Source: Dyadobacter sp. 50-39 (GTDB lineage Bacteria > Bacteroidota > Bacteroidia > Cytophagales > Spirosomataceae). From it: a stretch of DNA of 64,000 nt. The position numbers were made by a program, and so were the translations under genes. This document shows, one piece after another, positions 1-7,818 of this stretch. The DNA lies in the NCBI GenBank assembly GCA_001898145.1, contig MKSR01000048.1:62001-126000 (forward strand), read 5' to 3'. The first letter of the stretch is position 1. Every line of letters begins with the position of its first letter. The notes under the pieces are model-generated. The model saw only the letters and a list, made by a program, of their open reading frames with translations, searched no databases and was not told where the DNA came from.

Positions 1-120
1 GCACTGGTGGCGCCCGAAAACGAGGCTTCCATTAACGTACTCACCAAGCAGCAGTTCCGCTTTTTCAGGGAAGTGCCCGAAGGCGATGTGGTGCGGCATG
101 ACTACATTCTCGATTTGTAG
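1..120 (+). CDS. C-terminal tail of a GNAT-family acetyltransferase (5' truncated by window edge)
   Basis: Reading frame 1 is open from the first base to a TAG at 118-120 and encodes 39 residues. The peptide contains APENEASINVLTKQQFRF, which resembles the conserved end of RimJ-type GNAT acetyltransferases (N-x-A-S-x-x-V-L-x-K-x-G-F-R-F), where the Asn and Ser contact acetyl-CoA. Here the usual Gly of the KxGF motif is replaced by Gln. The tail EGDVVRHDYILDL fits the last beta strand of that fold. The substrate cannot be inferred because the N-terminal part lies outside the window. The assignment rests on this one motif, so it is moderate. Confidence 0.55.
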   Translation, partial: ALVAPENEASINVLTKQQFRFFREVPEGDVVRHDYILDL

Positions 121-286
121 CTCCGGCCATGTCCGCGAGCTACTTTCGGTCTTTTCGGTGTTGGTATAGGCTACATACTCCACGAATTTCCGGAGCCGGC
201 AGGATCTATTTGTTGCTTGGCATAATTGTTTCTGTCAGGTAAATCAATTCCAAACCATTGCCTGTATGCAAAGAAATTGACACCAA

Positions 287-1192
287 ATGACTGTATCACA
301 ACACATTACACACCAAACTATTGTAGTAGCCGGCGCCACCGGGCAACTGGGCTCATTGATCGTCAGGGAACTTCTCGCACGGCACACGCATGTAAAAGCG
401 CTCGTGCGCAAGGATACGCCGCTGACCAAGACGGCGCCGCTGGAAAAAGCAGGCGCGGTGGTCATACCGGTCGATTTTAAAAATACGGTCACGCTTACCG
501 AAGCGCTCCGGGATAGCCAATGCGTGGTTTCGGCATTGTCGGGTTTGCGCGACGTGATTGTCGAAACGCAATCCGACCTGCTCAAAGCGGCTTTGAATGC
601 AGGCGTGCCGCGTTTTATCCCGTCGGACTATTGTATCGATTTTACAAAGCTTCCCGACGGCTCGAACCGCAATCTCGATTTACGCCGCGAGTTTGCCGCG
701 ATCATCGACAACACACCCATTCACGCGACTTCCATTTTCAACGGCATGTTTACCGACCTGCTCAAAGACGAGGCGCCGCTGATCCTGCCCAAACTCACCC
801 GGGTGATTTACTGGGGCGATGCCGACCAGCCGATGGATTTTACGACCATGGCCAATACCGCCGCATTCACCGCTGCGGCCGCGCTCGATTCGCAGGCGCC
901 CCGATTTTTGCGTGTTGCGGGCGAGGTGGCGACGATCCGCGACTTGCAGCGCGCCGCAAGCCAGGCTTATGGCAAGGAGTTTGGCCTGTGGCGGGTCGGC
1001 AGCCTGGGGTTTCTGGCCACGATGATCCGCATTACGCGTACCATCGCGCCCGGCCGCGACGAGGTTTTCCCGCCCTGGCAAGGTATGCAATACCTTCATA
1101 ACATGCTCAGCGGCCTGCCCAAGCTGGTATCGCTCGACAATGCCCGTTATCCGGAAATCAAATGGACAAGGGTGCGCGAAGTGCTGGCATGA
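287..1192 (+). CDS. NmrA-like NAD(P)-binding protein (isoflavone / aromatic alcohol reductase-like)
   Basis: 301 residues. The N-terminus carries a Rossmann dinucleotide-binding motif, VVAGATGQLGSLIVRELL (about residues 12-29), of the GxxGxxG form used by the atypical short-chain dehydrogenases of the NmrA / isoflavone-reductase type. A VVSALSG segment follows at the usual place for the third beta strand, and FIPSDYCIDF corresponds to the family's FIPSDFG-like stretch. The protein is cytoplasmic with no signal peptide. NmrA-like proteins either reduce aromatic substrates with NADPH or act as redox sensors; nothing here decides between these. The gene is followed without a gap by a convergent hydrolase gene whose stop codon begins at the next base. 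The start chosen is the ATG at 287; an earlier upstream frame does not match the fold. Confidence 0.8.
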   Translation: MTVSQHITHQTIVVAGATGQLGSLIVRELLARHTHVKALVRKDTPLTKTAPLEKAGAVVIPVDFKNTVTLTEALRDSQCVVSALSGLRDVIVETQSDLLKAALNAGVPRFIPSDYCIDFTKLPDGSNRNLDLRREFAAIIDNTPIHATSIFNGMFTDLLKDEAPLILPKLTRVIYWGDADQPMDFTTMANTAAFTAAAALDSQAPRFLRVAGEVATIRDLQRAASQAYGKEFGLWRVGSLGFLATMIRITRTIAPGRDEVFPPWQGMQYLHNMLSGLPKLVSLDNARYPEIKWTRVREVLA

Positions 1193-1978
1193 TCAGTTCC
1201 CTTCCAGGAACTCCCTGACAAGCATAGCCGTGATTTCCTGCTGCCTGCTGCCGGCTTTGGCTGTACAGATTTCTCCCAGTAATGCACCGTGCACTCCGGG
1301 GAGTACCACGAGTTGGGCCTTGGGTATCAGCTTCGAGATTTCGACAATATGCTCGGTTTTGATCACATCCTTATCGCCGGTCATGATCAATGCGGGCGCC
1401 TGAATGCGTGTGAGATCACTTTGCGGCCAGTCTGCAAAGGTCCTGCGGCGCTCGCGGTCTTTATTGAACATGGCCTGCAAGCCTTTCGGATCGGGATTTA
1501 CCTTGAGATAATGTTCTTTCAAAGGGGCAGGCATATTATCGAGGGACGCATCGTCCATCATTTCAAAAAAACCGTCGATCATCCCGGCGCGGGTGTAGTT
1601 GGAGGCCACTACGACAATCCTGTTAACCAGTTCCGGATGCCGTCCGGCCAGTTGCATGGTGGTACAGCCGCCATCGCTAAAACCGAGTACATTAGCCTTA
1701 CGCACTTTTAAATGCCGGAGTAACGCCGCCACATCGTCAGCATCCTGCTGAAACGACTCGGGCGCATCGCGATCGCCCGTGCGGCCGTGCGCCTGCAATT
1801 CCACGGCGATGATCGGGCTGAATGCAGCCAGTTTGGGAAGAATGTTGCCAAATGTCGTCTCGATCGTCGAGCCGCCACCGTGGATGAGCACCAGCGGCAG
1901 ATCGCCGCTTCCGTAGGTCTCATAATACATTTTCAGCCCGTTGACGGGCGCATAACCAGTTGTTTTTGAATGCTCCAT
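1193..1978 (-). CDS. Alpha/beta-hydrolase fold protein
   Basis: About 261 residues from the ATG at 1978. VLIHGGGSTIETTF supplies the HGGG oxyanion-hole motif, LGFSDGGCTTMQLA is the nucleophile elbow (G-F-S-D-G-G), and GVHGALLGE near the C-terminus supplies the probable catalytic His. TGDKDVIKTEH is the usual position of the acid residue. No signal peptide is visible from this start. A longer form beginning at 2014 is possible, but its first 12 residues resemble the shifted-frame tail of a SRPBCC (AHSA1) remnant lying immediately upstream, so I favour the internal Met. The substrate is unknown; the family includes esterases, lactonases and haloperoxidase-like enzymes. The gene is convergent with the NmrA-like gene. 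Confidence 0.8.
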   Translation of the reverse strand: MEHSKTTGYAPVNGLKMYYETYGSGDLPLVLIHGGGSTIETTFGNILPKLAAFSPIIAVELQAHGRTGDRDAPESFQQDADDVAALLRHLKVRKANVLGFSDGGCTTMQLAGRHPELVNRIVVVASNYTRAGMIDGFFEMMDDASLDNMPAPLKEHYLKVNPDPKGLQAMFNKDRERRRTFADWPQSDLTRIQAPALIMTGDKDVIKTEHIVEISKLIPKAQLVVLPGVHGALLGEICTAKAGSRQQEITAMLVREFLEGN

Positions 1979-2262
1979 GATCGTTTGTTGTGCTTTAACG
2001 GATAAACTTAGCATAGCAGCCAGCGCAGGAACGTCTGCTCTCCCCGGCCCTCAAACTCTATGGTAGCCAGAAAACTCGGCGCAAAATGCTGGTATACAAT
2101 CTTCTTGAAGGGAATAACTTCCTTGAATATACTCTTGTTATGGTACTCTTTGCCATCGGGCCCATGCATCACCAGCTCCCATACGCCCCGGGCACAAGGT
2201 CTTAATTTTGAAGTATCGAAAAGAGCGCTTCAATTTGGCGCACCCACCCCCTGTGAATGTCC
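1979..2262 (-). pseudogene. Decayed remnant of an AHSA1/SRPBCC-domain gene
   Basis: Reading the minus strand from about 2220 down to 2008 gives an open stretch containing GVWELVMHGPDGKEYHNKS, then FKEVIPFKKIVYQHF and IEFEGRGEQTFLRW, in the order and spacing of AHSA1-type SRPBCC proteins. It ends at TAA (2008-2010). Upstream, the frame has an in-frame TGA next to a residue group (VGAPN) that resembles the family's WWGP motif. Downstream, a shift of one frame gives MLSLSVKAQQTIM, which resembles the family's C-terminal helix. There is no intact start or C-terminus. I see a gene broken by at least one stop and one frameshift. An intact relative occurs at 20561-21070 in this window. Confidence 0.6.
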
Positions 2263-2355
2263 TTTTTAGGGAGCATGCGTGACGTTGCGAGGCTATACTT
2301 TTGCACCTGTCAACAATCTAAAATCTAGTCTGTTCACTTTTTAAATCTTTTAGCT

Positions 2356-2784
2356 ATGCCCAAAGTCAATCCTTACCTCAACTTCGACGGAACTGCCGAA
2401 GAGGCCTTCAATTTTTACAAATCCGTTTTCGGCGGAGAATTCACCAGCGTTCACAGGATGGACAGCACACCGGGAAGTGAAAACCTGCCGGAGAATGAAA
2501 GAAACAGGATCATGCACATCTCATTGCCGGTGGGTGACGAGTTGCTGATGGCCTCCGACATTATGCCTTCCATGGGCCATACCCTCACCGTGGGCAACAA
2601 CAACTATATTTCCCTTTTTGCTGACAGCCGCGAACAAGCCGATGAGTACTTCAACGGCCTTTCAGTGGGGGGCGCCATCGAAATGCCGATGGAAGACCAG
2701 TTCTGGGGCGACTATTTCGGTGCATTCCGCGATCAGTACGGTGTCAACTGGATGATCAACTTCCCCGCGCAGCAAGGCGCATAA
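2356..2784 (+). CDS. VOC-family protein, PhnB / 3-demethylubiquinone methyltransferase-like subgroup
   Basis: 142 residues, a single vicinal-oxygen-chelate domain. The opening YLNFDGTAEEAFNFYKSVFG is the standard start of PhnB-like proteins, RIMHISLPVGDELLMASD is the central strand pair, and FWGDYFGAFRDQYGVNWMIN is the typical closing motif with the WGxxxGxxxDxxGxxWxxN pattern. Proteins of this type are cytoplasmic dimers; members bind metals or antibiotics, but most have no proven reaction. The gene stands alone, with a plausible -7 element (TACTTTTG, 2296-2303) upstream and a strong hairpin terminator at 2801-2836. The ATG at 2356 directly precedes the conserved domain start, so the start is secure. 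Confidence 0.88.
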   Translation: MPKVNPYLNFDGTAEEAFNFYKSVFGGEFTSVHRMDSTPGSENLPENERNRIMHISLPVGDELLMASDIMPSMGHTLTVGNNNYISLFADSREQADEYFNGLSVGGAIEMPMEDQFWGDYFGAFRDQYGVNWMINFPAQQGA

Positions 2785-2800
2785 TGTACCGTTGCCATGC

Positions 2801-2836
2801 AAAAGGCCGGTTCACGCAGCTGTGAACCGGCCTTTT
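2801..2836. terminator. Bidirectional rho-independent terminator
   Basis: A 14-bp perfect inverted repeat (AAAGGCCGGTTCAC and its complement) surrounds a short loop, with A residues on the left and T residues on the right. It lies between the convergent VOC gene and the S41 peptidase gene, so it can serve both strands. Confidence 0.9.
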
Positions 2837-2855
2837 CAGCTAATATGTAGTACCA

Positions 2856-3974
2856 TCATTTCCCTGCCTTATCTCTTTTAGCATAGTATTGCTGCACAAA
2901 AGCAGGCCAGTCCTGCTCGTTTCCGGGAATGCGCACGTCGGGTGCAAAACCGACATTGTCGATACGGAATTCCCTCACCCAGCCATTACGGCCCCAAGGT
3001 GTCGCCAGGCTGAACGTCCCATCGCACAACTTGAAATCCTGGTCGGAGCCATAATCCATCACACCGTGGGAGTTGGTCCCGAAAATCGTCACTTTTTTAC
3101 TCTGCTTTCCTTCGTAGATGAAAAACTCCGTCGCGCTGCCACAGTCTTTGTCGATCAGGAATGCAATGTGCTGCGGATAAGCTTGGGGATTGACATCGTA
3201 GGTCCGTCGCAGGTCTTCGCCAGCGCTCACCAGCTTTCCGGGATTTTCTTTAATCTTCTTCAAAAGCAGCTGTCCTCTCACATAATAGGGATTCAACGTA
3301 TCTTTCTGTGATTTGAAATACTTCTCCATCGACCGGATATATTCTTCGCTCGACCGGTAGTCCCAGGACGGGTAAACGATCGGATTCGTATAGATCAGTT
3401 TGACCATTTCGTCGGAAGTGCTGGCATTTCCGCCCCCATTGCCCCGCAAATCGAAAATCAGGTAAGGTGTTTTAGCCAGAAGCTCCTTATTAGCCAGCAG
3501 AATGCTGTCAATCCTGTTTACCTCCGGCTGATTGAATACGGCGAGTTTCAAGTACAGAAACTGGTCGTTCAACTGCTTGAACTGCACAAGTTCCTTACGC
3601 GGAGCGTGTTTCGGTGTCGCGTCTGCATTACCGGCCTTCCATCCCTGCCAAACCACAAAGACGTGGCTATCCTTGAAGAATGCGGCATAATCTTGCAGGA
3701 TTTTCAGGCATGCGCCCTCGGTTTTGGCTTTGGGCGCACGTTTCCGGAGGTCTTTTACCATCTTTTCATACGCAGGCCGCGTCGAGGCGGTTACCTTGTC
3801 GTCGAACCCTGCGTAGATGCGGGTTACCTTGTCGATAGCCTGATCCAGCGTTGCCTCGCAGCCGCAACCGGAACTTAGTTTTTTCGACAGTTCAGCGCTG
3901 GATTGCGCGATCGCCCAGTTCGCCTGACACAACAGGCTGAGCACACAAAGTTTGAGTAAGTGGTCGAATTTCAT
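2856..3974 (-). CDS. Secreted S41-family (C-terminal processing) peptidase-like protein
   Basis: 372 residues. The first ~23 residues form a signal peptide ending AIAQ. The core contains LIFDLRGNGGGN (around residue 172), the hallmark strand and glycine turn of S41/tail-specific peptidases, and DKDCGSATEFFIYEG (around 275), where the Ser of GSATE is at the position of the catalytic nucleophile. The expected basic partner is less obvious: KQSKKVTIFG follows at the correct distance. There is no visible PDZ domain; a Cys-rich segment (GCGC) lies just after the signal peptide. It probably acts in the periplasm. It is a single gene, separated by about 100 bp from the divergent LytTR regulator. Confidence 0.82.
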   Translation of the reverse strand: MKFDHLLKLCVLSLLCQANWAIAQSSAELSKKLSSGCGCEATLDQAIDKVTRIYAGFDDKVTASTRPAYEKMVKDLRKRAPKAKTEGACLKILQDYAAFFKDSHVFVVWQGWKAGNADATPKHAPRKELVQFKQLNDQFLYLKLAVFNQPEVNRIDSILLANKELLAKTPYLIFDLRGNGGGNASTSDEMVKLIYTNPIVYPSWDYRSSEEYIRSMEKYFKSQKDTLNPYYVRGQLLLKKIKENPGKLVSAGEDLRRTYDVNPQAYPQHIAFLIDKDCGSATEFFIYEGKQSKKVTIFGTNSHGVMDYGSDQDFKLCDGTFSLATPWGRNGWVREFRIDNVGFAPDVRIPGNEQDWPAFVQQYYAKRDKAGK

Positions 3975-4072
3975 GGTATGAGATGATGTAACTGTTTTTG
4001 ATTTAGATAAAAAGGTTTGCTACTTTCATGCGGTTACCTCGGGCCGCCAAGCGGTCACAAATCTGATCCCAC

Positions 4073-4819
4073 ATGTCCAATACTCTTTGCTGTGCCATTA
4101 TAGAGGATGAACCGCTGGCACAGGAACTGCTCGAAAAGTACATCCGCCGCGTTTCCTTCCTGAAACTGACCGGTACTTTCGATGATGCCGTCGTGGCATT
4201 TACCGAACTGCCTGCCCTGGCGCCGCATATTATTTTCCTGGATATCAACATGCCCGAGATGAACGGTATCGAGTTTTTGAAAGCCCTTCCCGCCCCGCAC
4301 CCGCTTGTGGTAATGACCACCGCAAACCCGAGCCATGCCCTCGACGGCTTTGAACTTGGTGTGGCCGATTACCTGCTGAAACCCATCACTTTCGACCGAT
4401 TTCTGAAAACGATCGGTCGCATTCGCGAGCGATTCCCGGCTGCTTCCCACGACAATGCAGCTGCGCCTGTGCCCGAACCCGCGCCTGTCGAAGCCGGATT
4501 CGCCTATTTCAAAACCGACAAGCGCCTCGAACAGGTGCTGTTCCCGGACATCGAGTATGTGGAGGCATTGGGCGATTACCTGCGCATCTTTCTGCCCGGC
4601 AGGAGCATCGTCACACACCTGACCGTCAAAAAACTGCTCGAAATCCTCCCGAAAGAGCATTTTATACGAATACACCGTTCGTACATCGTCCAGCTGAGGC
4701 ACATCCGGTGCACCGAAGGCAACATGCTTTTCCTGTCGTCCGGCAAGGAGCTGCTCATCGGCCCCAGCTACCGCGACGATGTCCGGAATGTCATGCGAAA
4801 ATGGTTGGCGAATAGCTGA
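4073..4819 (+). CDS. LytTR-type DNA-binding response regulator
   Basis: 248 residues. The N-terminal receiver domain shows the acidic pair in CAIIEDEPLAQELL, the phospho-acceptor Asp in IIFLDINMPEMNGIEFL and the conserved Lys in DYLLKPITFDRFL. A linker rich in Ala and Pro (about residues 125-142) joins it to a C-terminal LytTR domain, with KLLEILPKEHFIRIHRSYIV being the typical DNA-contacting region. The gene for a LytS-type kinase follows 200 bp downstream on the same strand, so the pair probably forms one two-component system. The target is unknown; no obvious tandem LytTR boxes were found nearby. Confidence 0.92.
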   Translation: MSNTLCCAIIEDEPLAQELLEKYIRRVSFLKLTGTFDDAVVAFTELPALAPHIIFLDINMPEMNGIEFLKALPAPHPLVVMTTANPSHALDGFELGVADYLLKPITFDRFLKTIGRIRERFPAASHDNAAAPVPEPAPVEAGFAYFKTDKRLEQVLFPDIEYVEALGDYLRIFLPGRSIVTHLTVKKLLEILPKEHFIRIHRSYIVQLRHIRCTEGNMLFLSSGKELLIGPSYRDDVRNVMRKWLANS

Positions 4820-4824
4820 CATAT

Positions 4825-4852
4825 GCTGCTGAACAGGGTTGATTTCAGCAGC
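4825..4852 (+). other. Hairpin after the LytTR regulator gene
   Basis: GCTGCTGAA and TTCAGCAGC form a perfect 9-bp stem with a 10-nt loop directly after the stop codon. There is no T-run, so it may be a weak terminator or an mRNA 3'-end stabiliser between regulator and kinase. Confidence 0.4.
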
Positions 4853-5021
4853 GAAAATAGGCGGCGATTATGCGGCCGCTAAATTTATTCGGTGAAGCGG
4901 CGCCGGTTTTCGATCAACATGCTTCCAGCGTTTTCATCGAAAATCAAGCCATGTTCGTCGAAACCAAGCAACGGACCGTGCTAAAACGGGGTATTTTAGT
5001 TCGGTATTCAAAAATTTACTT

Positions 5022-6179
5022 ATGGTACAACGCCTGCTAGCCATTCTCACCGACGAAAACCGTTACCGCGGTTTCACCCGCCTGGCATTCCACGGCCTGC
5101 TGATCGTCGGGATATTCCTGCTGATTTTTTCCGCCTATATCCCATGGTTCCTTTATCCGGCTGCGCCGCTGGATTTCGAATTCCTGACCTACGCGGGCCC
5201 GATTCTGCGGGATTCGCTTTGCGTGATTGTGCAGTATTATATACTTGTGTATCTCGTGAAGCATTACACGCGGAAACCGCTCGTGCTCATTCCCGGGCTG
5301 GCGGTCTATTACTTCGTGCTTTTCACCTGCTACTATTATGCTTCCTATGCCGTAAAACACTATTTCGGCCTGCCCGACGATTACACGGGTTCGCTTAACC
5401 ATTTCGACAGGATGCCCTTCTGGAAAGCGTTATACCATCCGGCTACCTTTTTCCATCTGATGTTTATCATTGAAAGGGCATTTTACCCGCTCGCCGCACG
5501 GCTGCTGATAGAAATCTACCGCCGGCAGGTCCGAAACCTTCGTTTAGAAAAACAATACACGCGCCTGGAACTGGATTTCCTGAAAAGCCAGATCAACCCG
5601 CATTTTCTTTTCAATGTACTCAACAGCATTTACGCGCTCACGGAGGAGGAGAATCCGAGGGCGGCCCGTATCGTAGAGCAGCTTTCGGCCATGATGCGTT
5701 ATTCGCTGTATGAAACGAACGGCGCTCTCGTGCCGCTGCATAAGGAGCTTGCATTCATTCAAGACTACGCCGGCCTGGAACAGCTGCGGACGGCAAAGCG
5801 CCTCCAACTTGAACTGGTATTCCCTGAGCAGCCTGACGAGGATCTGCTGATAGCTCCATTCATCCTCATCATATTCGTGGAGAATGCATTTAAGCATGGC
5901 GTGCATAACACCATCCGGAAATCATGGGTAAAACTAAAAATCGGATTGGAAGGCGAGGAATTGACACTGACCATCAGCAACCAGAAAACGCCGGACGCCC
6001 GGCAGCAAACAGGCGGGATCGGCCTCGTGAATGTCAGGAAGCGGCTGGATGCTTTCTACCCCGGCCACGACCTGGCCGTCCTCGACGAGGAAGGGGCTTA
6101 CCATATTGTTTTAAAAATCAAACTGACGCGGAATGCCAAAACCGGCGACCTGCGAATGCGGCCTCATGCCCTTGCTTGA
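5022..6179 (+). CDS. LytS-type sensor histidine kinase (His_kinase / HATPase_c)
   Basis: 385 residues. Four hydrophobic segments occupy roughly residues 25-45, 60-82, 88-115 and 145-165, forming an integral membrane sensor. A short coiled region leads into the dimerisation/phosphoacceptor box, SQINPHFLFNVLNSIYAL, where His (about residue 192) is the expected phosphorylation site. The ATP-binding domain follows with FVENAFKHG (N box) and GGIGLVNVRKRLDAFYP (G box). No periplasmic sensor domain is visible, so signal detection is probably within the membrane part. It is the likely partner of the LytTR regulator just upstream, although the order regulator-kinase is reversed compared with the second such system at 13-15 kb. 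Confidence 0.92.
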   Translation: MVQRLLAILTDENRYRGFTRLAFHGLLIVGIFLLIFSAYIPWFLYPAAPLDFEFLTYAGPILRDSLCVIVQYYILVYLVKHYTRKPLVLIPGLAVYYFVLFTCYYYASYAVKHYFGLPDDYTGSLNHFDRMPFWKALYHPATFFHLMFIIERAFYPLAARLLIEIYRRQVRNLRLEKQYTRLELDFLKSQINPHFLFNVLNSIYALTEEENPRAARIVEQLSAMMRYSLYETNGALVPLHKELAFIQDYAGLEQLRTAKRLQLELVFPEQPDEDLLIAPFILIIFVENAFKHGVHNTIRKSWVKLKIGLEGEELTLTISNQKTPDARQQTGGIGLVNVRKRLDAFYPGHDLAVLDEEGAYHIVLKIKLTRNAKTGDLRMRPHALA

Positions 6180-6187
6180 CAGCAGCG

Positions 6188-7597
6188 TTACTTATGCTGA
6201 GCGAACATCCATTCCATAATGCCTTCCTTGCTCACATTATCCCAGATCCCGTGGCCTGCAAATTCGTATTCGGTGTATTTAGGATGGCCGCCGGCCTTGC
6301 GGATAGCTGTGATCATATCGCGGGAGTGCGCCACTGGTGCCAGCTTGTCGCGCGCGCCATGAAAGGCCCATATCGGCACATCCACGAGTTGGGGGCCATA
6401 TTGGGGGTCGCCCCCGCCGCAGATGGGGATGGCCGCTGCGAATAGCTCCGGGTGCATACTGGCGAAATGCCAGGAACCGTACCCACCTCCGGAAATACCC
6501 AGCACATAAATGCGCTTGCGATCGATCGGCAGGCGGCCCATCAGTTCCCGCATGGTCCTGAAAACGAGCGAATCCACACTCGCATTTCCATAAGCGCCGC
6601 TGAAACCCATTCCTTTCGGGCTTTGCGGCATAAACAGGAACGCAGGATACTTCCTTCGGGTAGGCAATTCCATGAGAAAAGGCGCGGGATCGGCAGATAG
6701 CTGCTGCATATTATCCTTCCCATGGGCGCCCCCGTGGTGCAGGCACACGATCAGCGGGTACTGCCTGGTCGAATCGTAATCGAGGGGGGTGAGCAGACGA
6801 TAGGGCAGTACGTCGCCGCTCTTATCGACAAAATGGTAGGACCCCATGGCCTTCGAACGGCGTAATTCGGTTGCGGAGGGCTTGTAAGGCATGCTGTACC
6901 TGATCGCTTCTACCGAGAAGTTGAACCCCAGAAACAGCAGTCCTACAAATGCGGCCAGCTTTACGAGTGCAGGCACGGTTTGCGCTGGTGCCTGCCCGGC
7001 CACCGCCAGCCGCTTGTTTTCCAGCCTAAAATGAATGATCAGCCAAACCGCCCCGAAAGCACCGAAGAGCGAAATCCACCGACTCGCCTTATCCAGCAAC
7101 AGCTTGGTACCCCCTTCGCCGGCTTGAAAATAGAGGATGAATGTGCCTGCCAGCAAAATCGAGATGAATACAGTGAAAATGCCGCTTAACCGCAGCCATC
7201 GCTTCTCTCCCGCTCTGGTGAATATCAGGCTCAGCCCCCATAATATACTCGTACCGAACAGAACGGAAGCTACCGCGTGATAATGCTCCTGGTAAAACAC
7301 CCTCAGTTCACGGTGGAGGATCAGCGTGTAATGGAAAAACACGACCAGCGTCGAAACCAGGCATGCTACCGCCGACAGCCGGTAGCCATGGTGCCAAAGG
7401 TAGCGGATCAATGCTCCATTGGTGGCTGCTATCACGAAAAGAACAAGCCACATCCATGAGTCAAACGATTCCAGGCCCATCATTGCCGAACCGATAACGA
7501 CCAATGCCACCGACTGAATCAGTGCGATGATGAACGAGATCGACAAGAAGAAAATTACAAAGGAATAGAATTCCCCGCTGAGCGGCCTGGCTGTCAT
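6188..7597 (-). CDS. Membrane-anchored alpha/beta hydrolase (prolyl-oligopeptidase / dienelactone hydrolase type)
   Basis: 469 residues in two parts. Residues 1-235 contain six or so hydrophobic helices, the last being FVGLLFLGFNFSVEAI. The C-terminal ~230 residues form a hydrolase domain: LIVCLHHGGAHGKDN (oxyanion region), VLGISGGGYGSW with the nucleophilic Ser at about 367, GARDKLAPVAHS for the acid residue, and FAGHGIWDNV for the catalytic His near 449. This layout suggests a catalytic domain held at the membrane surface, likely on the periplasmic side. The substrate is unknown; similar soluble domains are feruloyl-esterase-like peptidases. The gene is convergent with the LytS kinase gene, 8 bp away. 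Confidence 0.8.
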   Translation of the reverse strand: MTARPLSGEFYSFVIFFLSISFIIALIQSVALVVIGSAMMGLESFDSWMWLVLFVIAATNGALIRYLWHHGYRLSAVACLVSTLVVFFHYTLILHRELRVFYQEHYHAVASVLFGTSILWGLSLIFTRAGEKRWLRLSGIFTVFISILLAGTFILYFQAGEGGTKLLLDKASRWISLFGAFGAVWLIIHFRLENKRLAVAGQAPAQTVPALVKLAAFVGLLFLGFNFSVEAIRYSMPYKPSATELRRSKAMGSYHFVDKSGDVLPYRLLTPLDYDSTRQYPLIVCLHHGGAHGKDNMQQLSADPAPFLMELPTRRKYPAFLFMPQSPKGMGFSGAYGNASVDSLVFRTMRELMGRLPIDRKRIYVLGISGGGYGSWHFASMHPELFAAAIPICGGGDPQYGPQLVDVPIWAFHGARDKLAPVAHSRDMITAIRKAGGHPKYTEYEFAGHGIWDNVSKEGIMEWMFAQHK

Positions 7598-7818
7598 GGT
7601 GAAGAAAGTTTGTGAAGGATGAGCTTTTTACAATTATCAATAAAGCAAACTTCGATAACGTTTTTGGCTTCTGTTACACAACCGGACGCCGCTTTGTTTG
7701 AATGGCAATTCGATTTGTGCAAACAATGAATGGAATTGCAACAAATGCATTCCATATTTGCGTAATTTGAGCGGACACAATCGCTCCATATTATTCATTT
7801 CAAAACCAAATTACAGCC

